In this document: piece after piece, positions 1 to 6,481 of the stretch | How positions within the stretch are numbered: the stretch's first letter is position 1 | Layout of the letters: each line of letters opens with the position of its first letter | From: Oscillospiraceae bacterium | GTDB taxonomy: Bacteria > Bacillota > Clostridia > Oscillospirales > Oscillospiraceae | DNA: 10,082 nt | NCBI GenBank assembly: GCA_015068335.1 | Contig: SVKT01000052.1 | Span: 1-10,082 of the forward strand | Reading direction: 5' to 3' | The notes under the pieces: generated by a model | Seen by the model: the letters and a program-made list of their open reading frames with translations, nothing else | Database searches by the model: none | What the model was told of the DNA's origin: nothing | Made by a program: the position numbers and the translations under genes

Positions 1-1723
1 CCAGCAGGAACGTATACTTTCCTGTATGGCGGTCGTTGCGGGTAATTTCGCTGACAGATACCTGATCCAACGCCACAGGGATCGTGCCCACGCTGTATTC
101 CGACAAGATCTGCCGGAACAGCCGGGTGAACACGTCCAGGTCCAGTTTTTCCTTGTCCAGGATCTCCACAAACTGATCCAGCACGCCGCAGAGGATCTCC
201 CAGAGTTGGGCGGTCTCTTCCATATCCTGCAACCGACCCGCCGCAGCCTGGGCACGCATCTGCTCTTCCAGCGCGGCTTGCAGCCCGACAGACTCCATAA
301 ATGTATAGAGCGCCTCCACCTTCTCCCTGGCCGTTTCCCCGCTGCGAAGGCTCTCCGCCAGCGCGGCAAGGGGCTGCCGCACCCGGCGGCGCAGTTCGTT
401 GACCTTTTCCAGCCGCGCCGTCCTCTCGTCCGACCAGTATTCGCCGTATCCCTCGGGATTGTCGACCCAGTCGACATCCCGCAGCCACATTGCGCCGTGG
501 ATCTCCCATTTCAGGACGTAGTTTTCCAGAAGGTCCGTTTCCTCCGCTGTCAGGCCGGCCAGACCGGTTTTCAGCCAGCGGAACATATCCTCGTATTCGT
601 ATCCGTTCTCCACGGCGGAAAGCACGCCGCTGAGCAGGCTCAGCACCGGCTTTTCCAGAATGTCGCTGCGGCGGCTCAAATAAACGGGGATGCCGTAGCG
701 CTCAAAGACCGTTTCAATGGTCCCCTCATAGTCACCGATGTTGCGAACTGCCACGGTAATGTCGCGATAGCGGCACTTCCCCGCCGCCGTCAGGCGCAGA
801 ATATCGGCGGCAGTCTGCTCCACCTCGGAGAAGATGTGGTCAGCCTCCCGGATCCGTACCGTGGACTGCGGTGCAGGGTAAACCTCGGTCTCCCCAAAGA
901 AGCAGCGCTCCATATGCCCCAGCGGCGAGGGATCCTCGGCGCGCAGGGTCTTTACCTCCACATCGCAGCACACCTCCTGCGCCAGACGGCGCAGTTGTCC
1001 CAGGGTCTTAACGGCAGAGGCAAAAATCTCCTCTTTGCTGTCCGCCTCGCCCAGCAGCGTCACCGTGACGCTGCGCGCCTGCCGCAGAGCGATTTGCAGG
1101 ATCCGCAGTTCCTGTGCGTTGAAATAGGTAAAGCCGTCGATGAAGATGTCCTTGTCGCGCACATAGGCGGACGCTTCCAGCGCATCGCACAGTTTGCTGA
1201 TCCGGTCCCGCCGGTCGAAGCCGGGACGGTTGAGCCGCTCCTCATAGGCAGCATACAGCAAAGAAAGATCCTTCAACTTCTCGTGGGTGGCGCCGCCGAT
1301 CTCCTGCGCTTTGGCGCCCAGCATCTCCGGGGACACCTCGTAGCAGCGAAGTTCTTCAAACAACTCCACCATCTGCCGCAGAAACGCCGGTTTCCGGGAC
1401 GGGCGGCGATATACCGACAGCATAGGAGCCACTTCCAGCAGCACTTTTTGCAGCGTCAGCAGTTTGCCGCCGGCATCCAGCGTCACCTGTGCGTTTCCGC
1501 CGGTGATCGCCAGGACCCGGTCGGCCAGACGGCGGAAACTCAACACCTCGGCGTGGCGGCTGGCAGACGGTCCGCATACGCGGCACAGATCCACCTCCGC
1601 CTGATAGGAGGCGTGCTCCGGTACCAGAAGGATCTGGCGTCCGCTGTCGCCAAGGGCTGCGATCTGCCGCAGCAGCGTATCTGATTTTCCCGTTTTGGCT
1701 CTGCCCATCCATATCGTCAGCAT
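1..1723 (-). CDS. addB: AddB, ATP-dependent helicase/deoxyribonuclease subunit B (N-terminal part; runs off the left edge)
   Basis: Subunit of the AddAB (RexAB) helicase-nuclease that resects double-strand breaks and recognises Chi in Firmicutes; cytoplasmic. The frame is open for 574 codons with no stop, about half of the roughly 1,150-residue family length; the C-terminal nuclease and iron-sulfur cysteines would lie beyond position 1. The N-terminus is characteristic: MLTIWMGRAKTGKSD carries a Walker A motif (GRAKTGKS, residues 7-14), followed by ILLVPEHASYQAE and, further on, the IFIDGFTYFNAQEL segment typical of AddB/RexB. The ATG at 1723-1721 follows AGGAG (1735-1731) with a 7-base spacer. 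It is divergent from the DUF1643 gene. In this orientation addA would be expected next, outside the window. Identification rests on family motifs recalled from memory; start confidence is high. Confidence 0.93.
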   Translation of the reverse strand, partial: MLTIWMGRAKTGKSDTLLRQIAALGDSGRQILLVPEHASYQAEVDLCRVCGPSASRHAEVLSFRRLADRVLAITGGNAQVTLDAGGKLLTLQKVLLEVAPMLSVYRRPSRKPAFLRQMVELFEELRCYEVSPEMLGAKAQEIGGATHEKLKDLSLLYAAYEERLNRPGFDRRDRISKLCDALEASAYVRDKDIFIDGFTYFNAQELRILQIALRQARSVTVTLLGEADSKEEIFASAVKTLGQLRRLAQEVCCDVEVKTLRAEDPSPLGHMERCFFGETEVYPAPQSTVRIREADHIFSEVEQTAADILRLTAAGKCRYRDITVAVRNIGDYEGTIETVFERYGIPVYLSRRSDILEKPVLSLLSGVLSAVENGYEYEDMFRWLKTGLAGLTAEETDLLENYVLKWEIHGAMWLRDVDWVDNPEGYGEYWSDERTARLEKVNELRRRVRQPLAALAESLRSGETAREKVEALYTFMESVGLQAALEEQMRAQAAAGRLQDMEETAQLWEILCGVLDQFVEILDKEKLDLDVFTRLFRQILSEYSVGTIPVALDQVSVSEITRNDRHTGKYTFLL

Positions 1724-1753
1724 ACGGGATCTCCTCTCGGTTTCTTTTTTGTC

Positions 1754-1762
1754 ATCATATCA
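1754..1762 (-). promoter_or_regulatory. Probable extended -10 promoter of addB
   Basis: The minus strand reads TGATATGAT, an extended -10 (TGn plus TATGAT, 5 of 6 to TATAAT), about 30 bases before the addB start codon. No good -35 lies 17 bases upstream (TGTTTA), which is tolerated at extended -10 promoters. Confidence 0.5.
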
Positions 1763-1789
1763 CATTTCCCGTCCTATAAACAGCCCTCA

Positions 1790-1818
1790 TTGTCTTTTTT
1801 TCCAAACTGTGATATGCT
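1790..1818 (+). promoter_or_regulatory. SigA-type promoter of the DUF1643 gene
   Basis: TTGTCT (1790-1795), a 17-base spacer, then TATGCT (1813-1818) preceded by TGA, giving an extended -10. The predicted start point is near 1825, about 28 bases before the ATG. The -10 is bracketed by a perfect 11-bp inverted repeat described separately. Confidence 0.6.
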
Positions 1819-1829
1819 GAAAAAAAGAC
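1792..1829. repeat. Perfect 11-bp inverted repeat bracketing the DUF1643 -10 box
   Basis: GTCTTTTTTTC at 1792-1802 is the exact reverse complement of GAAAAAAAGAC at 1819-1829, with 16 bases between. The left arm overlaps the -35 and spacer, and the right arm spans the expected transcription start. The position suggests an operator, but no known regulator motif is recognised. Confidence 0.55.
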
Positions 1830-1852
1830 CACATTCGACAGGAGGTCACACT

Positions 1853-2464
1853 ATGGCCCATATCCCCCAGGGCAGCACCGCAGCCCTCACACTGGAACGC
1901 TTTCAGCCCGCTCTGGAAGCGGCGCTGCGTCCCTCGGCCGACTATGATGTAGACCGCTGGCTATACGTCCCCAACACCTATTCGGAGTACCGATACATTC
2001 TGGGCACCCGCGGACAGAAGCCTTTGATCTGCATCGGCATTAACCCCTCCACCGCAGCACCGGACGCCCTGGACCCCACCCTCCAATCCGCCCAGCGCAT
2101 CGCCCTGGCCAACGGGTACGACAGTTTCCTGATGTTCAACGTCTACGCCCAGCGAGCCACTCACCCCGACGATATGGAGCACGTGTGCAACGCCGCGCTT
2201 CACGAGGAGAACCGAAAGGCATTCCGGTATCTGCTGTCCCTGTCCGAACAGCCTGCCATCTGGGCCGCGTGGGGCAACATCATTATGAAGCGGGACTACC
2301 TGATGGACTGTATGCGGGATTTCCTCGCCGACGGCAAAGAAGCCGGCGCCAGATGGTACACCGCCGGGCCGCTGCTCAAATCCGGGCATCCCCACCACCC
2401 CCTGTATCTCCGGCGGGACACGAAACTGCTGGATTTTGACATTGAGGCATATCTGGATACATAA
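1853..2464 (+). CDS. DUF1643 domain-containing protein
   Basis: A 203-residue protein of the DUF1643 family, whose molecular function is not established. Family landmarks in order: W37 and RYILGTR (47-53), GINPSTAAPDALDPT (62-76), GYDSFLMFNVYAQRATHP (88-105), IWAAWGN (136-142) and SGHPHHPLY (177-185). No signal peptide or membrane segment is seen, so it is probably cytoplasmic. The ATG at 1853 is chosen because AGGAGG (1840-1845) sits 7 bases upstream. An in-frame TTG at 1790 is rejected: it is the -35 box and has no ribosome binding site. It is a single-gene transcription unit with its own promoter and a terminator starting 5 bases after the stop. DUF1643 genes are often scattered in accessory locations, so its presence between two conserved genes says little about its role. 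Confidence 0.9.
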   Translation: MAHIPQGSTAALTLERFQPALEAALRPSADYDVDRWLYVPNTYSEYRYILGTRGQKPLICIGINPSTAAPDALDPTLQSAQRIALANGYDSFLMFNVYAQRATHPDDMEHVCNAALHEENRKAFRYLLSLSEQPAIWAAWGNIIMKRDYLMDCMRDFLADGKEAGARWYTAGPLLKSGHPHHPLYLRRDTKLLDFDIEAYLDT

Positions 2465-2468
2465 AAAG

Positions 2469-2494
2469 AGCCCTGTCGGTGTTCCGACAGGGCT
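2469..2494. terminator. Bidirectional rho-independent terminator between DUF1643 and spoIIR
   Basis: AGCCCTGTCGG (2469-2479) pairs perfectly with CCGACAGGGCT (2484-2494) around a 4-base loop. In the plus direction TTCTT follows. In the minus direction CTTTTTAT follows, the better U-tract. It lies between the stops of two convergent genes, so one hairpin serves both. Confidence 0.88.
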
Positions 2495-2497
2495 TTC

Positions 2498-3139
2498 TTA
2501 CTTCCGCTGATCCCATATTTGCCGCAGGCGCTCCCAAAGTTCCACGGTTTTCAGTTTCAGCACGTAGCCTTCGTTTTCCTCTGTGACAAGGCGGACCTGC
2601 TCCTCTTCGAACCCAACAGCCAGCGCGGAAACCGGCAGGTCGACACCGGCAGTCGTGCACACCGGAGGGAACACCACGCACCACCAGTTCTGTCCCTTCC
2701 CTTCGCCGATGATGACCCGCAGAGCGAGATACTCGCCGGCCGGCAGCGTGAAGCCGTCATACTCCTTGGTTGGAAACTCCGTGTCTGCCAGTTCCGCAGA
2801 GACCGTATAACGATACCCGTTCTCTCCAATGATCTCCGCCGCCACACGCTCCAATTCCGGAAGCGAGCGGCGCAGTTCCTCCTCTGCCGTCTGCCGATCC
2901 TCCGCGGCAGAGAGGATGGATTCCGCCCGGGAGAGGATCCCGTCCCGCACCAGCAGTTTCAGTGCCTGATCCTCCTCGGAATCAGAATTTGCCAGCACGT
3001 GCAGGCGCACCACCTTATCCGCCAGCGCATCCTGGGTGCGCAGCGCCAGCGAACCACTTACCAGAAAAACTGCCAGCGACAGCAGCAAAACGATCTCCCA
3101 GCGTTTCAGCCGATCTGTGCGTTTGGATGTGGTTTTCAT
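2498..3139 (-). CDS. spoIIR: Stage II sporulation protein R (SpoIIR)
   Basis: A 213-residue secreted signalling protein. In Bacillus, SpoIIR is made in the forespore under SigF and triggers SpoIIGA-dependent processing of pro-SigE across the septum. The sequence shows one N-terminal hydrophobic segment (about 15-33) as signal or anchor, the HVLANSDSEEDQALKL block (47-62) followed by VRD, FPTKEY (122-127), and a conserved core LPAGEYLALRVIIGEGKG (132-149) followed by NWWCVVFPP. The length fits the family. The start ATG (3139-3137) is the only reasonable methionine. Its ribosome site is weak (AAAGGGA ending 11 bases upstream) and lies inside the 3' arm of a hairpin. It is downstream of ispE on the same strand, but a terminator-like structure separates them. 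Its presence indicates a spore former. Confidence 0.95.
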   Translation of the reverse strand: MKTTSKRTDRLKRWEIVLLLSLAVFLVSGSLALRTQDALADKVVRLHVLANSDSEEDQALKLLVRDGILSRAESILSAAEDRQTAEEELRRSLPELERVAAEIIGENGYRYTVSAELADTEFPTKEYDGFTLPAGEYLALRVIIGEGKGQNWWCVVFPPVCTTAGVDLPVSALAVGFEEEQVRLVTEENEGYVLKLKTVELWERLRQIWDQRK

Positions 3140-3201
3140 AAAAAACGCCGTCCCTTTCGTACTCGTGGTTTCTTAACCCTTTCCGAAAGTATGGACGGCG
3201 T
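3140..3201 (-). terminator. Terminator of ispE, ending directly at the spoIIR start codon
   Basis: On the minus strand ACGCCGTCC (3201-3193) pairs with GGACGGCGT (3153-3145), and an inner CTTTCG (3189-3184) pairs with CGAAAG (3159-3154). A run of six T (3145-3140) then leads straight into the spoIIR ATG. This has the form of a rho-independent terminator with a long 24-base loop. Its 3' arm also contains the spoIIR ribosome site, so folding would also hide that site in read-through RNA. Confidence 0.7.
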
Positions 3202-3216
3202 CTCGGGAATTTATTC
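3187..3216 (-). promoter_or_regulatory. Candidate SigF-like promoter of spoIIR
   Basis: The minus strand reads GAATA (3216-3212), 15 bases, then GTCCATACTT (3196-3187). This resembles the forespore SigF pattern (GYWTA, about 15 bases, GGnrAnAnTw as recalled): the G, A, A and T core of the -10 matches, but the second G does not, and the Y of the -35 is A. Known SigF control of spoIIR motivates the call. The predicted start near 3180 lies in the loop of the overlapping hairpin. Confidence 0.35.
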
Positions 3217-3222
3217 CAGTTT

Positions 3223-4083
3223 TCAAATCTTTTTCACGCTCTGTGCCAGATAGGTCTGCGGGTAACTCTGCCGCAGGGTATCCGCCGCCTGCCGGGCGGC
3301 GTCCTCCGCCGCAAACAGGCCAAACACCGTGGGACCGGAGCCGCTCATCGCGGCATTCAGCGCCCCCAGTTCCAGCAGCCGGGACTTGATGGCAAACACC
3401 TCGTGATATTCTGCGGGAAGCACTTCCTCAAACACGTTCCCCAGCCGCGCTGCCACGCCGCGCAAATTGCCGGCATCCAGCGCAGCCATCATCCCGGAAA
3501 TGTCCGGACGCCGCTGCAATTCTCCACCGTCCACCAGCGCGAACAGCGTTGGTGTTGGAATGCCGAACTCCGGCTTGCAGAGAACGATCCAGCAATCCGG
3601 CAGAGAGGGCAAGTCGGTCAGCACCTCTCCTCTGCCCTCCGCCAGCGCCGTCCCGCCCCGGATGCAGAACGGCATATCGCTGCCAATCTGAAAGCCGATG
3701 CGTTCCAGTTCCTCCCCGGACATAGAGGGACACCACCTGTCACGCAGGATGCGCAGCAGCGCCGCCACATCCGCACTGCCGCCGCCAAGTCCGGCATAGG
3801 CAGGCGTGCGCTTCTCGATCCCCACGGAAAGACCCGGCATCGGCTGGCCGATGGCCGCAAAAAAAGCCTCCGCAGCGCGCTGTTCCAGCGTTTTCTTTCC
3901 CTCCGGCGGAGTAAAGCCCTCCATAGAAAGCGAAAAGCCATCCTCCGCTTCCTCCACCGTGACACGGTCGCAAAGAGAAACCGTCTGCATCACCATCCGC
4001 ATATCGTGATATCCGTCCGGCCGGGTACCAAGAATGTCCAGCGCAAGATTAACTTTTGCATATGCGTTCCGTGTACCGATCAT
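3223..4083 (-). CDS. ispE: 4-diphosphocytidyl-2-C-methyl-D-erythritol kinase (IspE)
   Basis: ATP-dependent kinase that phosphorylates CDP-methylerythritol at the 2-OH in the MEP route to isoprenoids; cytoplasmic GHMP kinase. The 286 residues fit the family. Visible motifs are AYAKVNL (7-13, with Lys10), the GHMP phosphate-binding loop PAYAGLGGGSADVAA (94-108), IGSDMPF (123-129, with the conserved Asp126), and the C-terminal glycine loop MSGSGPTVFG (246-255). The ATG at 4083-4081 is preferred because GAGG (4093-4090) lies 6 bases upstream. An in-frame TTG at 4089 abuts the GAGG and is unlikely. The upstream zinc-ribbon gene stops 2 bases before this ATG, so translation is probably coupled. All key motifs are intact. 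Confidence 0.96.
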   Translation of the reverse strand: MIGTRNAYAKVNLALDILGTRPDGYHDMRMVMQTVSLCDRVTVEEAEDGFSLSMEGFTPPEGKKTLEQRAAEAFFAAIGQPMPGLSVGIEKRTPAYAGLGGGSADVAALLRILRDRWCPSMSGEELERIGFQIGSDMPFCIRGGTALAEGRGEVLTDLPSLPDCWIVLCKPEFGIPTPTLFALVDGGELQRRPDISGMMAALDAGNLRGVAARLGNVFEEVLPAEYHEVFAIKSRLLELGALNAAMSGSGPTVFGLFAAEDAARQAADTLRQSYPQTYLAQSVKKI

Positions 4084-4085
4084 AG

Positions 4086-4331
4086 TCAACCTCGATCCAG
4101 TTCAAGATATTTTCCGCAATGGGGACAATAAGTGATCCTGTCATTTCGACCAAGAAACCGGCCGCAATGAGGGCAACACCAAATCCGCCGGCCAATTACC
4201 GCAAACACTGTCGCCAACACACAGGTCAACACCAAAAGCCATTCCTTTTCGAAAAAAAGTCCGATCAAAGCAGGCAAAAGCAGAAGCCACGCCGACACGT
4301 TCAGGAATTTCCGTTTCTTTTTCAATTCCAT
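4086..4331 (-). CDS. Small membrane protein with a C-terminal zinc ribbon
   Basis: An 81-residue protein not recognised as a named family. It has a basic N-terminus (MELKKKRKF), two hydrophobic segments (about 12-28 and 31-47) separated by a short charged turn (FEKE), then a zinc-ribbon-like domain with cysteine pairs CPHC (53-56) and CPHC (69-72) plus an extra Cys52. The topology suggests a helical hairpin with both ends in the cytoplasm. The ATG at 4331 follows AGGAGG (4345-4340) by 8 bases; a longer upstream extension would translate through the preceding terminator hairpin and is rejected. It ends 2 bases before ispE and shares its transcript. Its function is unknown; co-transcription with ispE may be only positional. 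Confidence 0.82.
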   Translation of the reverse strand: MELKKKRKFLNVSAWLLLLPALIGLFFEKEWLLVLTCVLATVFAVIGRRIWCCPHCGRFLGRNDRITYCPHCGKYLELDRG

Positions 4332-4347
4332 ACGCCGCCCCTCCTGC

Positions 4348-4384
4348 AAAAATATCCCTGCGGAAGTAATTCCGCAGGGATATT
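4348..4384 (-). terminator. Rho-independent terminator of the thrH-DUF1015 operon
   Basis: AATATCCCTGCGGAA and TTCCGCAGGGATATT (4351-4365 and 4370-4384) form a perfect 15-bp stem with a 4-base loop. On the minus strand a T-run (4352-4348) follows. It lies 30 bases past the DUF1015 stop and ends only 3 bases before the ribosome site of the zinc-ribbon gene. Confidence 0.88.
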
Positions 4385-4410
4385 GTATCACACAAAACAG
4401 CCGTTGTCAT
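4382..4410 (-). promoter_or_regulatory. SigA-type promoter of the zinc-ribbon-ispE operon
   Basis: The minus strand reads ATGACA (4410-4405), a 17-base spacer, then TACAAT (4387-4382). Each box matches consensus in 5 of 6 positions. It lies between the DUF1015 stop and the terminator stem. The predicted start near 4375 falls inside the 5' arm of that stem. Confidence 0.65.
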
Positions 4411-4413
4411 CCG

Positions 4414-5694
4414 TTACCGGATCTTGCGGGCCTCCACATAATAGCGCTTATCCTGCGCGTGGCCCATAGAGAAGGTCTTGCGGGGCAGCACGCCGTCCGC
4501 CATAACCGTCTTGAACAACTGCTCCTTGCCCATAGCGGGCAGCAGGAAACCCATATTGCCGCGCTTACTGCCCAGTTCACGGGTGACGTCATCCCCGTGG
4601 ATGTAGTCCACTTCACCCTTGTGGTCTTTCAAATATGCGTCAATGACAGCCTGCAACGTGCCGACAGCCAACTGCACCGCGGGGTCGGGCACGGTATAGA
4701 AGGTGTCCACACCCTCCCAGACCATTTCGATGACGTGGCCTTCGCCCTTGCCCTCGTAGGCGTTGGGATAGGCTGCCCGGAAGGCGGCCATAAAAGCATC
4801 CTTATCCACGTCGAACAGCACACGATGAATGGGCTCGAATTGCAGCGCATCGTCGTGGTTGTTCACCACTTCCACCAGCGCATAGCGAGCGGGCAGATCG
4901 GCCCACTGCTCCTTCGGGGTGACCTTTTTCAGATCCTCGTAGCACTGCTTTGCCGTGGCCAGGGAGTGGTTGCCGTCACCAACGGCAAACAGCAGCGGAG
5001 CCACGCCGCCCATACCGTACTTCTTTTCCATCTCGCTGTCGGCACAGAGGCCTGCAAGCGCGTCGGCAACGCCATCCACCTGCGCGGGATTCAGCACCCA
5101 GCCTTTCAGGTGGCCGCCGCCCTGCTGCATTTCAAAGTCGTACACCGCCTGCATCCCGTCGGTGGCTGCGCTCAGGGGCTCGATCACCGTACGGTCGGGG
5201 TCGTCGATGAGCAGCATCACGTGGGGCAGTTCGATGGGGGCATCCTTACGAACACGCACGCGGGGCGGGATCCGTTCCAGAACGGTGCCCTCCGTCGCGC
5301 GGATCAGCGCGCCGCTGCCGGGCGTGAAGTCATACTGATCCAGATCCGCCATACCGATCAGGCCGCGACGCACCTTTCCGTCGGACTGGGTGCGCTCGAT
5401 GTAGAGCAGCGCGCCCGGGAACTCCTGAAACACGCCGCCGTCCAGATAGGTCTTCATAGCGCTGTTGATGCCCGCAATATGTTCATCCACATTGGGGTCA
5501 TTCAGTTTTGCCTCCGGCAGGATCAGCCGCAGCGTGGAGGGCGCATCGCCCACGGTCTCCTCCACTGCCTGCCAGTATTCGGGCTGGGAGGTGAACTGGT
5601 CGCAGGCAACCACGCCCCATTTTGTCATATCCGCATCCTTGGGCAGCAGGATGTCGGCAGGATAGAAGCCAAGACGGTTGAAATTTTCGTTCAT
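4414..5694 (-). CDS. DUF1015 family protein
   Basis: A 426-residue protein of the DUF1015 family, cytoplasmic by lack of signal or membrane segments; its biochemical function is not firmly established. Family landmarks are YPADILLPK (11-19), VVACDQFTSQPEYW (28-41), FAVGDGNHSLATAK (236-249, the best-conserved block), ALVEVVNNHDDAL (272-284), FEPIHR (286-291) and the C-terminal PRKTFSMGHAQDKRYYVEA segment (404-422). The ATG at 5694 follows AAAGGAAG with about a 7-base spacer. It starts 27 bases after thrH and is almost certainly co-transcribed with it. DUF1015 genes are often seen beside serine-biosynthesis genes in Clostridia (from memory), which together with thrH suggests a role in that metabolism; this is inference. 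Confidence 0.9.
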   Translation of the reverse strand: MNENFNRLGFYPADILLPKDADMTKWGVVACDQFTSQPEYWQAVEETVGDAPSTLRLILPEAKLNDPNVDEHIAGINSAMKTYLDGGVFQEFPGALLYIERTQSDGKVRRGLIGMADLDQYDFTPGSGALIRATEGTVLERIPPRVRVRKDAPIELPHVMLLIDDPDRTVIEPLSAATDGMQAVYDFEMQQGGGHLKGWVLNPAQVDGVADALAGLCADSEMEKKYGMGGVAPLLFAVGDGNHSLATAKQCYEDLKKVTPKEQWADLPARYALVEVVNNHDDALQFEPIHRVLFDVDKDAFMAAFRAAYPNAYEGKGEGHVIEMVWEGVDTFYTVPDPAVQLAVGTLQAVIDAYLKDHKGEVDYIHGDDVTRELGSKRGNMGFLLPAMGKEQLFKTVMADGVLPRKTFSMGHAQDKRYYVEARKIR

Positions 5695-5721
5695 ACGGTG
5701 ACTTCCTTTCTGTATTGAGAT

Positions 5722-6321
5722 TTAGAGTGCGGCCTTGATGGCGGCCAGCAGGTCGTCAAACTCCTCGTAAGCGGGAATCTGGGGATACTCCGCCTTGATG
5801 GCATCGGTGCTCTTGAACAGGAAGCCGGCCTTGCTGCCCAGGATCATTCCAAGATCGTTGAAACTGTCGCCGGCGGCGATGGTTTCGTAACCGATGGACT
5901 GCAAACCCTTCACCGTGGTCAGTTTGGACTTCTCGCAGCGCATTTTATAGCCGGTGATCTCGCCGTTTTCCGCCACTTCCAGAGAGTTGCAGAAAATGGT
6001 GGGCCAGCCCAGTTTCGCCATCAGGGGCTTGGCGAACTCCTCAAAGGTGTCGCTGAGGACGATGGCCTGCGTGGTGGCACGCAGTTCATCCAGAAACTCC
6101 TTGGCACCGGGCAGGGGATCGATCTTTGCGATGGTGTCCTGGATCTCTTTCAAGCCCAGGCCGTGCTCTTTCAGGATACCCAGACGCCACTTCATCAGTT
6201 TGTCGTAATCGGGTTCGTCGCGGGTGGTCTTTTTCAGTTCGGGAATACCGCTGGCCTCAGCGAAGGCGATCCAAATCTCGGGGACGAGAACGCCCTCCAT
6301 ATCCAAACACACAATATTCAT
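5722..6321 (-). CDS. thrH: ThrH-type phosphoserine phosphatase / homoserine phosphotransferase
   Basis: HAD-superfamily enzyme resembling Pseudomonas ThrH, which dephosphorylates phosphoserine and can transfer the phosphate to homoserine. The 199 residues fit the family. Motif I is CLDMEGVLVPEIW (5-17), with Asp7 as nucleophile and Glu9 in place of the usual second Asp, a ThrH hallmark. Motif II is VLSDTF (88-93, Ser90). Motif IV is AAGDSFNDLGM (149-159, Asp152 and Asp156). The cap includes TTRDEPDYDKLMKWR (32-46). The ATG at 6321 is chosen because AAAGGAG (6336-6330) lies 8 bases upstream. An in-frame ATG at 6339 overlaps that ribosome site and is rejected. It is the first gene of an operon with the DUF1015 gene. 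Which of the two activities dominates cannot be read from sequence. Confidence 0.92.
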   Translation of the reverse strand: MNIVCLDMEGVLVPEIWIAFAEASGIPELKKTTRDEPDYDKLMKWRLGILKEHGLGLKEIQDTIAKIDPLPGAKEFLDELRATTQAIVLSDTFEEFAKPLMAKLGWPTIFCNSLEVAENGEITGYKMRCEKSKLTTVKGLQSIGYETIAAGDSFNDLGMILGSKAGFLFKSTDAIKAEYPQIPAYEEFDDLLAAIKAAL

Positions 6322-6356
6322 TATGTGCGCTCCTTTCATTGGTGAGATATGGAATG

Positions 6357-6385
6357 ATTATAGCAAACCTTTCCTGTTTTTTCAA
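6357..6385 (-). promoter_or_regulatory. Strong SigA promoter of thrH-DUF1015
   Basis: The minus strand reads TTGAAA (6385-6380), exactly 17 bases, then TATAAT (6362-6357) preceded by TGC, an extended -10. The predicted start near 6350 gives a leader of about 30 bases. A 12-bp palindrome overlaps the -35. Confidence 0.85.
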
Positions 6386-6391
6386 TTGAAA
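6380..6391. repeat. 12-bp perfect palindrome over the thrH -35 box
   Basis: TTTCAATTGAAA is its own reverse complement, and a further half-like ATTGAAA follows at 6391-6397. It covers the -35 of the thrH promoter in the space between thrH and the divergent DUF378 gene, a position where a repressor could act. An AT-rich palindrome of this size can also arise by chance. Confidence 0.4.
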
Positions 6392-6481
6392 TTGAAAATA
6401 ATCACACTTCCTGTTTTCCGTGTATAGCAAACAGCCGCGGCGGACAAAATAGGCACAAATCCCTGTGTAAGGAGGTTGCAT

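Noticed and set aside
26..1684. A 552-codon plus-strand open frame opposite addB
   Set aside because: It is an antisense shadow caused by GC-rich codon use in addB. It has no ribosome site and no family-like sequence, and the minus frame has clear AddB motifs.
1790..1852. Upstream TTG start for the DUF1643 protein
   Set aside because: The TTG is the -35 element of the promoter; the ATG at 1853 has a perfect AGGAGG at correct spacing.
4332..4391. A 20-residue N-terminal extension of the zinc-ribbon protein
   Set aside because: It would be translated through the 15-bp terminator hairpin, and the internal ATG at 4331 has a strong ribosome site.
4459..5718. A 419-codon plus-strand open frame opposite the DUF1015 gene
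   Set aside because: Histidine/arginine-rich shadow translation. The minus strand carries conserved DUF1015 blocks and a ribosome site.
6322..6339. Upstream ATG (6339) for ThrH
   Set aside because: This ATG overlaps the AAAGGAG ribosome site that serves the ATG at 6321, and ThrH family proteins begin at MNIVCLD.
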